NCBI GenBank assembly: GCA_903927005.1 | Contig: CAIYLH010000005.1 | Coordinates: 62,001-126,000 of the forward strand | Length of the DNA stretch: 64,000 bases | DNA from: an uncultured Pseudomonadota bacterium | GTDB lineage: Bacteria; Pseudomonadota; Gammaproteobacteria; Steroidobacterales; Steroidobacteraceae | Direction: 5' to 3' | In this document: positions 49,899 through 58,832 of the stretch, piece after piece | How positions within the stretch are numbered: position 1 is the stretch's first letter | Layout: every line of letters begins with the position of its first letter | Notes under the pieces: model-generated | The model's database searches: none | What the model was told of the DNA's origin: nothing | Seen by the model: only the letters and a program-made list of their open reading frames with translations | Program-made: the position numbers and the translations under genes

Positions 49899-50570
49899 TC
49901 AGCCGACGTGGCGGTGCAGGAATTCCAGTGTGCGCTCCAGGGCAAGCGCGGCGCTTGGGGGATCAAAAGATGGCCGTTCGGTGCAGTTGAAGCCGTGGTC
50001 GGCCGGGTACACATGGTACTTGCCCAGCGGATAAGCCCTCCTGATCTGCTCGACGTCGCTCGCTGGGATGATTGTGTCGCGCTCGCCGAAGTGAAACATG
50101 ACCGGGCATTTTGGTGTCCGGTCCAGATGCTTGGTCATGCCGCCGCCGTAATAGCAGATGCCGGCAGCGAGTTGCAGCTGGCAGGCGGCGACGTAGGCCA
50201 TCGTGCCGCCCCAGCAGTAGCCGACCATGCCGACCCGGCCGGCGGTCGCAGCGGCATCGATCGTCGCCTTCAAGTCCAACAGGGTCTGTTCGACCTTGAG
50301 CGCGTCGCGCAGCGCCCGCCCGGCGGGTACGTCGCTGTAGGGCAGATCGGCACGGCGTTGAATTCGGTCGTACAAAGCCGGCGCGAGCGCCAGAAAGCCC
50401 GCCTCGGCGAACTGTCGGGCCACGGCCTGGATGTGGGCGTTGACGCCGAAGATTTCTTGTACGACCACGACAGCCCCGCGCGCCTGCCCGGCCGGCGTGG
50501 CGCGATAGGTGTCGAAGCGGTGGCCGTCGGCGGCCTTCAGTCCGATCGTTTCGGTCTGGATGGAACTCAT
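49899..50570 (-). CDS. Dienelactone hydrolase family protein
   Basis: An alpha/beta hydrolase of 223 aa. The nucleophile motif GYCWGG with the catalytic Cys near residue 123, an Asp further on and His in ADHGFN form the DLH triad. The N-terminus [20 protein letters not shown] is typical. True dienelactone hydrolases act in chlorocatechol breakdown, but most members have unknown ester substrates. It lies between the FAH gene and gabD. Confidence 0.9.
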   Translation of the reverse strand: MSSIQTETIGLKAADGHRFDTYRATPAGQARGAVVVVQEIFGVNAHIQAVARQFAEAGFLALAPALYDRIQRRADLPYSDVPAGRALRDALKVEQTLLDLKATIDAAATAGRVGMVGYCWGGTMAYVAACQLQLAAGICYYGGGMTKHLDRTPKCPVMFHFGERDTIIPASDVEQIRRAYPLGKYHVYPADHGFNCTERPSFDPPSAALALERTLEFLHRHVG

Positions 50571-50633
50571 GACGCGGGCGGGTCCTGAGGGGGCGGAAGG
50601 GGCCTATTTTGCGTGAGCCGGGCCGCCGGCACC

Positions 50634-50652
50634 ACCTCCAGCGGCCGGAGGT
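50634..50652 (-). repeat. Small inverted repeat after the FAH gene
   Basis: ACCTCC and GGAGGT form perfect 6-bp arms around a 7-base loop, directly after the FAH stop codon. There is no T-tract, so it may be an mRNA-stabilising hairpin or attenuator rather than a terminator. The 82-bp gap contains nothing else I can name. Confidence 0.3.
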
Positions 50653-51642
50653 TCAGCGCCAGGGTCGGATGACGCGCTGCTCGATCGCTCCGAACAGGTT
50701 GCGGCCGCGACCGTCGAGCATCTCGATGCGCACCCGGTCGCCGTAGGCGAGGAACGGCGTGCGGGCTGGGCCGCCCTCCAGTTGTTCGAGCATGCGCCGC
50801 TCGGCGATACAGGCCGATCCGCGGCTACGGTCGTAGTTGGAGACCGTTCCGGAGCCTACGATCGTGCCGGCCCGTAGCGTGCGAGTCCGGGCGCAGTGGG
50901 CGATCAGCTGGTGGAAATCAAAAGTCATGTCGACGCCCGCTTCGGGGCGGCCGAACACGGCGCCGTTGATCGAGCTCTGCAGCGGCAGGTGCAGCTTGCC
51001 GTCGTGCCAGGCCTCGCCCAGTTCATCCGGCGTCACGGCCACGGGCGAGAATGTCGTGGCGGGTTTGGACTGGTAGAAGCCGAAGCCCTTGGCGAGTTCG
51101 CCCGGGATCAGGTTGCGCAGGCTCCAGTCGTTGACCAGCATCACCAGGCGAATGTCGCCACGGCTCTGGATGTCGGCTACGGTTGAGCCCATCGGCACGT
51201 CGCCGACGATCACCGCGACCTCGGCCTCGAAGTCGATCCCGAACTCTTCGCTCGCGAATGGGGCGTCGTCCGTGGGGCCGAGGAAGTCGTCGCTGCCGCC
51301 CTGGTAGACCAGAGGATCGGTCCAGAAGGACGGCGGTAGCTCGGCGCCGCGAGCCTTGCGCACGAGTTCAACGTGGTTGACGTACGCCGAGCCGTCTACC
51401 CAGTGGTAGGCGCGCGGCAGCGGCGAGGCGCAGGCGCTGGCGTCAAAAGGCTGTGCCTCCTTGGCCTGATGGGCGGCCAGTACGGTGGCCAGATCGTGCA
51501 GGCGCGGGGCGCAGCGCCCCCAGTCGTCGAGCGCGTCCTGCATTGTCGCGGCGATGCCGGCTGCGCTGACGTAATGGCGCAGATCCGTGTCGACCACGAC
51601 CAGCCGGCCGTCGCGTCCATGCTTGAGGCTTGCGAGCTTCAT
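50653..51642 (-). CDS. Fumarylacetoacetate hydrolase family protein
   Basis: A 329-aa hydrolase with the FAH fold. The metal-binding acidic motif is in DFEAEVAVIVGD, then NDWSLRNLIP and KPATTFSP. The C-terminal GTIVGSGTVSN is the FAH signature. Directly downstream of hmgA (22-base gap), it is best read as fumarylacetoacetase, which splits fumarylacetoacetate into fumarate and acetoacetate. A maleylacetoacetate isomerase was not found nearby, so a maleylacetoacetate hydrolase role is possible. Confidence 0.85.
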   Translation of the reverse strand: MKLASLKHGRDGRLVVVDTDLRHYVSAAGIAATMQDALDDWGRCAPRLHDLATVLAAHQAKEAQPFDASACASPLPRAYHWVDGSAYVNHVELVRKARGAELPPSFWTDPLVYQGGSDDFLGPTDDAPFASEEFGIDFEAEVAVIVGDVPMGSTVADIQSRGDIRLVMLVNDWSLRNLIPGELAKGFGFYQSKPATTFSPVAVTPDELGEAWHDGKLHLPLQSSINGAVFGRPEAGVDMTFDFHQLIAHCARTRTLRAGTIVGSGTVSNYDRSRGSACIAERRMLEQLEGGPARTPFLAYGDRVRIEMLDGRGRNLFGAIEQRVIRPWR

Positions 51643-51664
51643 CTGTCGATCTCCGCAGCGCGTT

Positions 51665-52819
51665 TCAGGTGCCGCCCTGCCAGCTGTCCACGTATCCCGG
51701 CCACTCGACGCCGGCGGCGGCGCTGCCGAGTTCCAGCGCGTCGCGGGTGTCGATCATCACGGCGTACTCATCCGTGGCGGGCTTGGTCTGTACCAGCATC
51801 CGTGACAAGGCCTTGGGGTGCGGCCCGTGCGTGAAGCCAGCCGGATGGAAGGTGACCATACCGGGGTGAATGTTGTCGCGCGAGAAGAAATCTCCTGCGT
51901 GATAGAAGATCACCTCGTCGTAGTCGTCATTATTGTGGAAAAAAGGCACTTTCAGCGCACCCGGATCGGTTTCGAACGGGCGTGGTACGAAGGTGCAGAC
52001 GACGAATCGATTCGCGACGAAGGTCGTGTGGGCTGACGGCGGCAGGTGGTAGCGGTGGCTCATCAGCGGCCGCAGGTCGCGCACGTTGATGCGGCATACC
52101 GCGAGATCCCCATGCCAGCCGATCGCATCGAGCGGATTGAACGGGTAGTGTGCGGTCGAGATCTGCTGGCGGCGCTTGATGCGCACCTGCCAGCCCCGCT
52201 CGGCGGCCGGGGTCCCCGGCGGGCCCTGCTCCTGCTGCGCGCGGAACGCATCGTCGAGCGCTGGCACGTCCAGCATCGCCGGGTCGAAGATCGCCTGCGC
52301 GCCGACCAAACCCTTCTCCGGCAGCATGTACGAGGCGTTGGTCGCCTCGATCAGCAGCGCCCGCAACGGCCCATGGGGCTCGAGCCGCCACAGGGTGCCG
52401 CGCGGCAAGATCACGTAGTCGCCCGCCTCAATCTCGAGGTGGCCAAAGTCGCAGTACAGGCTCGCGGTGCCTGCATGGACGAATAGCAGTTCGTCGCCGT
52501 CGGCGTTGCGGGCCAGGTGGTCCATTGGAGCGTCGAGCACCAGCCAGCGCAGTCGGCAGTGGGCGTTCTCCAGCAGCGGCGCGGCGTCCCACGGTGAGCT
52601 GACCGGGGTTGTCAGCTGCACCAAGTCGAAAGCATGCGGCCGTAGCGGGCCCTCGAAACGGCTCCAGCCGGTGGGTGGATGGCGGTGGTGGAAGAACGCG
52701 GCGGGTCCGAAGAAGCCCTCCTTGCCCATCTCCCGCTCATAGGTGCCGGGTGGCAGGTCGGCGTGGGCCTGTCGGCTGGCGGTGCCGGCGACATGCGGGT
52801 ACTGGATGTAGCGCTTCAT
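51665..52819 (-). CDS. hmgA: Homogentisate 1,2-dioxygenase
   Basis: Fe(II) enzyme of 384 aa that opens the ring of homogentisate in tyrosine and phenylalanine catabolism. The iron-binding cupin region is at about residues 290-335, with conserved His and Glu in NDDYDEVIFYHAGDFFSR and VTFHPAGFTHGPHP. Length fits the shorter bacterial form. GGAG lies six bases before the ATG. A divergent regulatory region with inverted repeats precedes it, and the FAH gene follows. Confidence 0.93.
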   Translation of the reverse strand: MKRYIQYPHVAGTASRQAHADLPPGTYEREMGKEGFFGPAAFFHHRHPPTGWSRFEGPLRPHAFDLVQLTTPVSSPWDAAPLLENAHCRLRWLVLDAPMDHLARNADGDELLFVHAGTASLYCDFGHLEIEAGDYVILPRGTLWRLEPHGPLRALLIEATNASYMLPEKGLVGAQAIFDPAMLDVPALDDAFRAQQEQGPPGTPAAERGWQVRIKRRQQISTAHYPFNPLDAIGWHGDLAVCRINVRDLRPLMSHRYHLPPSAHTTFVANRFVVCTFVPRPFETDPGALKVPFFHNNDDYDEVIFYHAGDFFSRDNIHPGMVTFHPAGFTHGPHPKALSRMLVQTKPATDEYAVMIDTRDALELGSAAAGVEWPGYVDSWQGGT

Positions 52820-52851
52820 GCGGAGCTCCGACGGGCTGGCGGGGTGTCAAT

Positions 52852-52871
52852 TTAGTTGCAACTGAAACTAA
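52852..52871. promoter_or_regulatory. Candidate operator in the hmgA/fad divergent region
   Basis: TTAGTT and AACTAA are perfect 6-bp arms around eight bases, and the inner AGTTGCAACT is itself a 10-bp palindrome. It lies about 35 bases upstream of the hmgA ATG and is markedly AT-rich for this genome. The form suits a MarR- or IclR-like regulator, both known for homogentisate genes. No regulator gene of those types is in the window. Confidence 0.55.
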
Positions 52872-52915
52872 TTACAAGCTGCGGCGGCCAGCCCGAGGCG
52901 CTCGCCAGGGAACTC

Positions 52916-52940
52916 GGCTGGCATAATTACCGTGCCAGCC
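52916..52940. promoter_or_regulatory. 25-bp inverted repeat overlapping a candidate -10 of the fad gene
   Basis: GGCTGGCA (52916-52923) and TGCCAGCC (52933-52940) are perfect 8-bp arms separated by TAATTACCG. An extended -10 (TGG then CATAAT at 52922-52927) overlaps the left arm. The repeat ends 12 bases before the start of the multifunctional beta-oxidation gene. GGCTGGC recurs at 52834-52840 and 52887-52893 in the same gap. It could be a repressor site, perhaps for the TetR-family protein encoded at 63148-63756. Which protein binds is inferred. Confidence 0.55.
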
Positions 52941-52952
52941 TAAGGAATGCCC

Positions 52953-55070
52953 ATGACCATCGTCGAAACGTCCCGTTCAGGTCCGGTCGCCGTGATCCGC
53001 TTCGGCGAACCGCCCGTTAATAGCCTTGGCGCTGCGACTCGCCGCGGGATCGCCGAGGCGGTCTTGGCCGCGATCGCCGACCCCAGCGTGAGCGCGATCG
53101 TGCTCGCCGGCCGCAATGGCCTGTTCTCGGCCGGCGCCGACATCAAGGAATTCGCCACCGGCGGCATGACGGTTGCGCCCAGTCTGCCGGAGGTCATCGC
53201 GGTGGTGGAGGCGAGTCCGAAGCCGGTCGTTGCCGCGATCGAGGGCACTTGTCTCGGTGGTGGCCTCGAGCTTGCACTTGGCGCCAACTACCGCATTGCC
53301 GCGCAGAGCGCGAAGCTCGGCCTGCCGGAGGTCAAGATCGGCCTGCTGCCGGGTGCTGGCGGTACCCAGCGACTGCCGCGCCTGATCGGCGTCGAGAACG
53401 CGCTGAACGTCATTCTCAGCGGCGAGCCGGTGCCCGCCAAGCTGTTCGCCGGCAGCCCGCTGCTCGAAGCGGTTGTCGCGGGCGATGTGATCGAGGCGGC
53501 CGTGATCCTCGCCACCACCAAGGCAGCAGAACTTGCTGCTGGCGGCAGCCTGCCGCGTGCCCGCGACCGCAAGGCGTCCGGCCCGCTGGTCGAGGCGTTG
53601 CTGGGCTTTGCACGCACGACCGCAAAGGCGGGCTTCGCCAACTACCCCGCGCCGCTGAAGTGCATCGATGCGATCGAGGCGGCGGCCACCAAGTCCTTCG
53701 ACGAGGGCATGGCAGTCGAGCGCCAGCTGTTCACCGAGCTGATGGTTACGCCCGTGTCGCGCGCGCTGCGCAACGCGTTCTTTGCCGAGCGCGCGGCCGC
53801 CAAGATCGCCGACGTGCCGGACTCGACGCCGGTGCGCCCGATAACCGCTGCTGCCGTGATCGGCGCCGGCACGATGGGCACCGGCATCGCGATCAATTTC
53901 CTCAATGCCGGCATCCCGGTACACCTGCTCGAGCTCGGCCAGGAGTCGCTCGACAAGGGCGTCGCACGCATAGCCGATACCTTTGCCGGACAGGTGAAGA
54001 AGGGCCGCATGAAGCCGGCCGATGCCGCTGCACGTGCGGCGCTGTTGACCCCAACCCTGTCTTACGACGACATTGGTGGTGCCGACATCGTCATCGAGGC
54101 TGTGTTTGAGGACATGGCGATCAAGGAGAAGGTATTTACGACGCTGGACCGCGTCATGAAGCCCGGTGCGATCCTCGCCTCCAACACCTCGACCCTCGAC
54201 CTCGACGCCATTGCCGCGGTGACAAAGCGCCCGGCGGACGTGGTCGGAACGCATTTCTTCAGTCCCGCCAACGTCATGAAGCTGCTCGAGGTGGTGCGTG
54301 GCAAGGCTACTGCCAAGGATGTGCTCGCCACGACGATGAAGCTGGCGCGCACGCTGAAGAAGACGGCGGTCGTCTCTGGTGTCTGTGATGGCTTCATTGG
54401 CAACCGCATGCTGGAGCAGTATCTGCGCCAGGCGCTGTTCATGGTCGACGAGGGCGCGAGCCCGCAGCAGATCGATGCGGCCACCGAAAAGTTTGGTTTC
54501 GCGATGGGCCCGTTTCGGATGAGTGATCTTGCCGGCAACGACATAGGCTTTCACATCAGGAAGCGTCGTGCGATCGAGCATCCCGACGTCATCTACTCGA
54601 AGGTTGCCGACAAGCTGTGCGAACTCGGCCGCTTCGGCCAGAAGACCGGCGGCGGCTGGTACGACTACCAGCCGGGTGACCGCAACGCCTACCCTTCAGC
54701 CGTGGTCGAGGCGATGATTGCAGCGCATCGCAAGGCGATCGGCGTCGCGTCGCGGCGGATTGACAGTCGCGAGATCGTCGACCGACTGGTCTACGCGCTG
54801 GTGAACGAGGGCGCGAAAATCCTCGACGAGGGCATCGCGCAGCGTGCGTCCGACATCGACATCGTCTATCTGACCGGCTACGGATTTCCGGTCTGGCGCG
54901 GTGGCCCGATGTGCTATGCCGACGAGGTCGGTGTTTACGGCGTCGCGCAGCGCATGCGCCAGCTGTCCCGCAATTCCTACGGCGATCCGGCGTTCTGGAC
55001 GCCCGCCCCCCTGATCGAGCGACTGGCCGCCGAGGGCCGGGCGTTCAATACCGCCGGAGCCCGCTCATGA
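52953..55070 (+). CDS. FadB/FadJ-type multifunctional enoyl-CoA hydratase/3-hydroxyacyl-CoA dehydrogenase
   Basis: A 705-aa protein. The N-terminal enoyl-CoA hydratase domain has SAGADIKEF (oxyanion) and GGGLELALG plus [20 protein letters not shown] with the two catalytic Glu. The 3-hydroxyacyl-CoA dehydrogenase part starts near residue 295 with NAD-binding [12 protein letters not shown], then catalytic His in [13 protein letters not shown], and the C-terminal domain. The peroxisomal-type layout (hydratase then dehydrogenase) catalyses two steps of beta-oxidation. The ATG at 52953 follows AAGGA at good spacing. It is coupled to the thiolase by ATGA. Confidence 0.92.
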   Translation: MTIVETSRSGPVAVIRFGEPPVNSLGAATRRGIAEAVLAAIADPSVSAIVLAGRNGLFSAGADIKEFATGGMTVAPSLPEVIAVVEASPKPVVAAIEGTCLGGGLELALGANYRIAAQSAKLGLPEVKIGLLPGAGGTQRLPRLIGVENALNVILSGEPVPAKLFAGSPLLEAVVAGDVIEAAVILATTKAAELAAGGSLPRARDRKASGPLVEALLGFARTTAKAGFANYPAPLKCIDAIEAAATKSFDEGMAVERQLFTELMVTPVSRALRNAFFAERAAAKIADVPDSTPVRPITAAAVIGAGTMGTGIAINFLNAGIPVHLLELGQESLDKGVARIADTFAGQVKKGRMKPADAAARAALLTPTLSYDDIGGADIVIEAVFEDMAIKEKVFTTLDRVMKPGAILASNTSTLDLDAIAAVTKRPADVVGTHFFSPANVMKLLEVVRGKATAKDVLATTMKLARTLKKTAVVSGVCDGFIGNRMLEQYLRQALFMVDEGASPQQIDAATEKFGFAMGPFRMSDLAGNDIGFHIRKRRAIEHPDVIYSKVADKLCELGRFGQKTGGGWYDYQPGDRNAYPSAVVEAMIAAHRKAIGVASRRIDSREIVDRLVYALVNEGAKILDEGIAQRASDIDIVYLTGYGFPVWRGGPMCYADEVGVYGVAQRMRQLSRNSYGDPAFWTPAPLIERLAAEGRAFNTAGARS

Positions 55071-56248
55071 GCCGCGACGCAGTCATCGTCTCCACCGCCC
55101 GCACGCCGCTGACGAAGTCTTGGCGCGGCGCGTTCAATCTCACCCATGGTGCAACGCTGGCAGGGCATGTTGTGCGTGCCGCGATCGATCGCGCGGGCAT
55201 CGACGCGGCTGACGTCGAGGACGTGATCTTCGGCTGTGCGCTGCCTGAAGGGGCGACCGGCAACAACATCGCGCGCCAGGCGGCGCTGCGTGCTGGTTGC
55301 CCCGTTACCGTTTCCGGGCTCACGGTAAACCGCTTCTGTTCATCGGGTCTTCAGTCGATCGCACTCGCCGCGCAGCGGATCATCGCCGGCGAAGGTGACG
55401 TCTACGTCGCCGGTGGTGTCGAGGCGATCTCGGTCGTGCAGAACGAACTCAACATGCACCTGATGCAGGATCCGTGGCTGCTGGAAAACCAGCCGACGAT
55501 CTACTGGAACATGTTGCAGACCGCCGAGGAAGTCGCGCGCCGCTATTCCATCTCGCGTGAGCGTATGGACGAGTACGGTGCCCGCAGCCAGCAGCGTGCC
55601 TGCGCGGCGCAGGCCGCTGGTGCGTTCGTTGACGAGATCGCGCCGATTACAGTGACAATGGCGAACGTCGATAAAGGTAGCGGCCGGCTGTCGACGAGCG
55701 AGGTCACCGTTGGCATTGACGAGGGCCTGCGCGAGGGCACTACGTTCGAGGCGCTATCGAAGCTGCGCTCGGTGCTGCCGGGTGGCGCGATCAGCGCCGG
55801 CAATGCCAGCCAGTTCTCGGATGGCGCGGGTGCTGTGGTGGTGATGAGCGCAAGCGAAGCGGCCAGCCGTGGACTCAAGCCGCTCGGCGCGTTCCGTGGC
55901 TTTGCGGTGGCCGGATGCGAGCCAGGCGAAATGGGCATAGGACCTGTGTTCGCGGTGCCCAAACTGCTCGCGCGCGCCGGGCTGAAGGTGTCGGACATCG
56001 ATCTGTGGGAGCTGAACGAGGCATTCGCTGTGCAGGTGCTGTACTGCCGCGATACGCTCGGCATTCCGGACGAGCGGCTGAACGTCAACGGTGGCGCGAT
56101 TGCGGTGGGTCATCCGTACGGCATGAGCGGCCAGCGGCTGGTCGGACACGCCCTGATCGAGGGCAAGCGCCGCGGTGCGCGCTGGGTGGTCGCGACGATG
56201 TGCATCGGCGGCGGCATGGGGGCGGCCGGTCTGTTCGAGGTGCTCTAG
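55067..56248 (+). CDS. Thiolase (acetyl-CoA acyltransferase)
   Basis: A 393-aa thiolase with all catalytic residues: C91 in [10 protein letters not shown]349 in [10 protein letters not shown] and C379 in [11 protein letters not shown]. It cleaves 3-ketoacyl-CoA to acetyl-CoA and a shortened acyl-CoA, the step after its coupled partner gene. The stop is 34 bases from a convergent thiolase, with a GC hairpin between. Chain-length preference cannot be told. Confidence 0.93.
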   Translation: MSRDAVIVSTARTPLTKSWRGAFNLTHGATLAGHVVRAAIDRAGIDAADVEDVIFGCALPEGATGNNIARQAALRAGCPVTVSGLTVNRFCSSGLQSIALAAQRIIAGEGDVYVAGGVEAISVVQNELNMHLMQDPWLLENQPTIYWNMLQTAEEVARRYSISRERMDEYGARSQQRACAAQAAGAFVDEIAPITVTMANVDKGSGRLSTSEVTVGIDEGLREGTTFEALSKLRSVLPGGAISAGNASQFSDGAGAVVVMSASEAASRGLKPLGAFRGFAVAGCEPGEMGIGPVFAVPKLLARAGLKVSDIDLWELNEAFAVQVLYCRDTLGIPDERLNVNGGAIAVGHPYGMSGQRLVGHALIEGKRRGARWVVATMCIGGGMGAAGLFEVL

Positions 56249-56258
56249 GCGGGTCGAA

Positions 56259-56281
56259 GCGGCCGCGCCCGGCGCGGCCGC
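56259..56281. terminator. GC-rich hairpin between convergent thiolase genes
   Basis: Two perfect 10-bp arms (GCGGCCGCGC and GCGCGGCCGC) surround a CCG loop between two convergent stop codons. There is no T-tract on either side, so efficient intrinsic termination is not certain. The symmetrical stem suits a bidirectional transcription block. Confidence 0.6.
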
Positions 56282-56282
56282 C

Positions 56283-57566
56283 TCAGCGCTCGACGATCGC
56301 CGTCACGCCCATGCCCCCGGCGGTGCAGATTGAGATCAGCCCGCGCCGTCCGCCGCGCTCGGCGAGCAACTGCGCGAGGGTCGCGAGGATGCGCGCGCCG
56401 GTCGCGGCGAACGGATGTCCATAAGCGAGGCTGGAACCGACGACGTTGAGCTTCGCCGGCTCGATGCGCCCTAGCGGCGCGTCGAGTCCGAGTTTGTCGC
56501 GGCAGAAGTCCGCAGATTCCCAGGCTCGCAGGGTGCACAACACCTGCGCCGCAAACGCTTCGTGGATCTCGTAATAGTCGAAGTCCGCGAAGCTCAGTCC
56601 GCGCGCGGCGAGTAGCTTTGGCACCGCATACGCCGGCGCCATCAGCAGGCCCTCGCGGCCGACGAAGTCGACCGCGGCGACTGCGGCGGTGGTAAGCCAT
56701 GCCTGCACCGGCAGGCCGCGCTCGCGCGCCCACTCCTCGCTCGCCAGCAGCACGGCGGCCGCGCCATCGGTGAGCGGGGTGGAGTTGCCAGCGGTGAGCG
56801 TGCCGGCTGACGAGCGATCAAATACCGGCGGTAGTTTTGCGAGCCTCTCGATCGAGGTGTCGGGTCGCAAGATGTTGTCGACCTGCAGACCCTGGAACGG
56901 CACCACGAGGTGGCGGTAGAAGCCCTCGGCGTAGGCTGCGGCTGCGCGTCGGTGGCTCTCGCAGGCGAGCGCGTCCTGGTCGGCGCGCGTGATGCCCCAT
57001 TGCTGCGCCATCTGCTCGCAGCTCTGGCCCATCGACAGGCCCGTGCGTGGCTCGTTGACCGCAGGTGCGACCGGTCGGAAGTGCGAGGGTCGCAGGCGCA
57101 GCCAGGGCTTCAGGCGTGCGCCGAGCGTTCGGCCCCGGGCGCTCTCGAGCAGCAGTTGCTGGTAGGGGCGTGCGTACACGATTGGCGCGTCGCTGATGCT
57201 GTCGACGCCAGCGGCGATGCCGGCCTCGATCTGCCCGAGGGCGATCTTGTTAGCGACGAGAATCGCGGCCTCAAGGCTCGTGCCGCAGGCGCGCTGCAGG
57301 TCCAGCGCCGGCGTCTCGGCGGCGAGTCCCGCGCCCAGGGCCGACTCGCGCGTCAGGTTCCATTGGCTCGAATGCTTCAGTACCGCGCCGGCGGCAACCT
57401 CGCCGAGGCGTACGCCTTGCAGGCCGAAGCGGTCGACGATGCCGCGTAGAGCCGCGGTGAGCATCTCCTGGTTGCCGACCGCTGCGTAGGCGCCCATGCC
57501 GCGGGCGAACGGGATGCGGCTGCCGCCGAGAATGGCGACGCGGCGAGGTTGTGAGCCGATCAGCAT
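56283..57566 (-). CDS. FadI-like 3-ketoacyl-CoA thiolase
   Basis: A 427-aa thiolase of the FadI branch. The catalytic Cys is in QRACGTSLEAA, His in LAYGHPFAATGAR and the second Cys in ICTAGGMG. The long loop region (SMGQSCEQMAQQWGITRADQ; PVFDRSSAGTLTAGNSTPLTDG) matches FadI, which pairs with FadJ-type proteins. Last gene of a leftward run that starts with the acyl-CoA ligase beyond the window end. Confidence 0.9.
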   Translation of the reverse strand: MLIGSQPRRVAILGGSRIPFARGMGAYAAVGNQEMLTAALRGIVDRFGLQGVRLGEVAAGAVLKHSSQWNLTRESALGAGLAAETPALDLQRACGTSLEAAILVANKIALGQIEAGIAAGVDSISDAPIVYARPYQQLLLESARGRTLGARLKPWLRLRPSHFRPVAPAVNEPRTGLSMGQSCEQMAQQWGITRADQDALACESHRRAAAAYAEGFYRHLVVPFQGLQVDNILRPDTSIERLAKLPPVFDRSSAGTLTAGNSTPLTDGAAAVLLASEEWARERGLPVQAWLTTAAVAAVDFVGREGLLMAPAYAVPKLLAARGLSFADFDYYEIHEAFAAQVLCTLRAWESADFCRDKLGLDAPLGRIEPAKLNVVGSSLAYGHPFAATGARILATLAQLLAERGGRRGLISICTAGGMGVTAIVER

Positions 57567-57651
57567 GGCGCTTCTCCAGGGCCGACTGCGATGCCGCCTA
57601 GGATGCCACTGGGCGGCGGCGAATGCGCTGCCACCCAGGTATCACGGCCCC

Positions 57652-58812
57652 TCAGGTCATCTTGCGGTCGTCGAGCCCAATACCGCGCGCGATGATTTCC
57701 TTCATGATCTCGGACGTGCCGGCGTAGATGCGGGAAATGCGTGCGTCGGTGTACAGCCGGCTGATCCGGTACTCCTGCATGTAACCGGCACCGCCGTGCA
57801 GCTGCAGGCACTCGTCGACGACCCGCCCTTCGAGCTCGCTGCACAGTAGCTTGCCCTGTGCTGCGATCTCGCCCGTCAGCTTGCCGGCGTTGTGCAGCGT
57901 CACGCAGTAGTCCACCCACACCTGCGCGGCGTCGATGTGAGCGCGCATTTCGGCCATCTTGAAACGGGCATTCTGGAATGCGCCAACGGGCTTGCCGAAC
58001 ACGCGGCGTTCGCGGATGAAGTCGAGCGTCAGGTCCCAGGCCAGCTGCGCTGCGGTGGTGTACTGCACCATGCTGATCAGGCGCTCCTCGCTGAGGAAGT
58101 GGGCCAGCGACTTGAAGCCCTGCGTCGGATCGCCCAGCACGTTGTCCTTCGGCACGCGAACGTTGCGGAAGAACAACTCCGACGTATCCTGCGCCTGCAT
58201 GCCGATCTTTTTGAGATTGCGGCCGCGCTCGAAGCCTTCCATGCCTCTTTCGACGATGAACAGGCCCAGCCCGTGGCGCTGCTCCGGGACGGTGCGGGCG
58301 GCAACGATGAAAACGTCGCCGATCTGGCCGTTGGAGATATAAGTCTTCGATCCATTGAGCAGCCAGTGGTCCCCCTGGTCGACGGCGTGCGTCCGGATGC
58401 CGGCGAGGTCACTGCCGGCCGCAGGCTCAGTCATGGCGATACCCAGGATCTTCTCGCCGCGTATGGCTGGCGGCAGCAGTCTCGCCTTCTGCTCGGCGTT
58501 GCCGAGCATGCCCAGATAAGGACCGACCAGTCGGGAGTGGAGCGTCAGGAACAACGACGGCTCACCGTGGCGAATGTTCTCCTCGACCAGAATCTGCTCG
58601 TAGCGGAAGTCGGACATGCCGGCGCCGCCGTAGGCCTCGTCCGCCCACATCAGCAGGTAACCCTGCGCACCTGCGTCGGTGAACGCCGCGCGGTCGCAGT
58701 ACCCTTGCTCGCGCCAACGCTCTGCGTGCGGTGCGACGCGCTCCTGGAAGTAACGCCGCGCCGTATCGCGAAACAGTTCGTGCTCGGACTCGAAAATCGT
58801 GCGGGGAAGCAT
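57652..58812 (-). CDS. Acyl-CoA dehydrogenase, LCAD-type active site
   Basis: FAD-dependent dehydrogenase of 386 aa for the first beta-oxidation step. FAD and substrate motifs are AMTEPAAGSDLAG (127-139) and QLHGGAGYMQEYRISRLY. The MCAD-type base in YEGT is Ala364 here (IYAGTSEIM). A Glu is present at residue 243 in LSEERL, matching the catalytic Glu of the LCAD/isovaleryl-CoA type. This suggests long-chain or branched acyl-CoA. The ATG at 58812 follows the multifunctional enzyme stop by 20 bases. Confidence 0.92.
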   Translation of the reverse strand: MLPRTIFESEHELFRDTARRYFQERVAPHAERWREQGYCDRAAFTDAGAQGYLLMWADEAYGGAGMSDFRYEQILVEENIRHGEPSLFLTLHSRLVGPYLGMLGNAEQKARLLPPAIRGEKILGIAMTEPAAGSDLAGIRTHAVDQGDHWLLNGSKTYISNGQIGDVFIVAARTVPEQRHGLGLFIVERGMEGFERGRNLKKIGMQAQDTSELFFRNVRVPKDNVLGDPTQGFKSLAHFLSEERLISMVQYTTAAQLAWDLTLDFIRERRVFGKPVGAFQNARFKMAEMRAHIDAAQVWVDYCVTLHNAGKLTGEIAAQGKLLCSELEGRVVDECLQLHGGAGYMQEYRISRLYTDARISRIYAGTSEIMKEIIARGIGLDDRKMT

Positions 58813-58832
58813 CGGATGAACCTCGATCGATG

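Noticed and set aside
52977-54581. 534-codon open frame on the - strand
   Set aside because: Antisense shadow of the multifunctional beta-oxidation gene, which has intact catalytic motifs; this frame has none.
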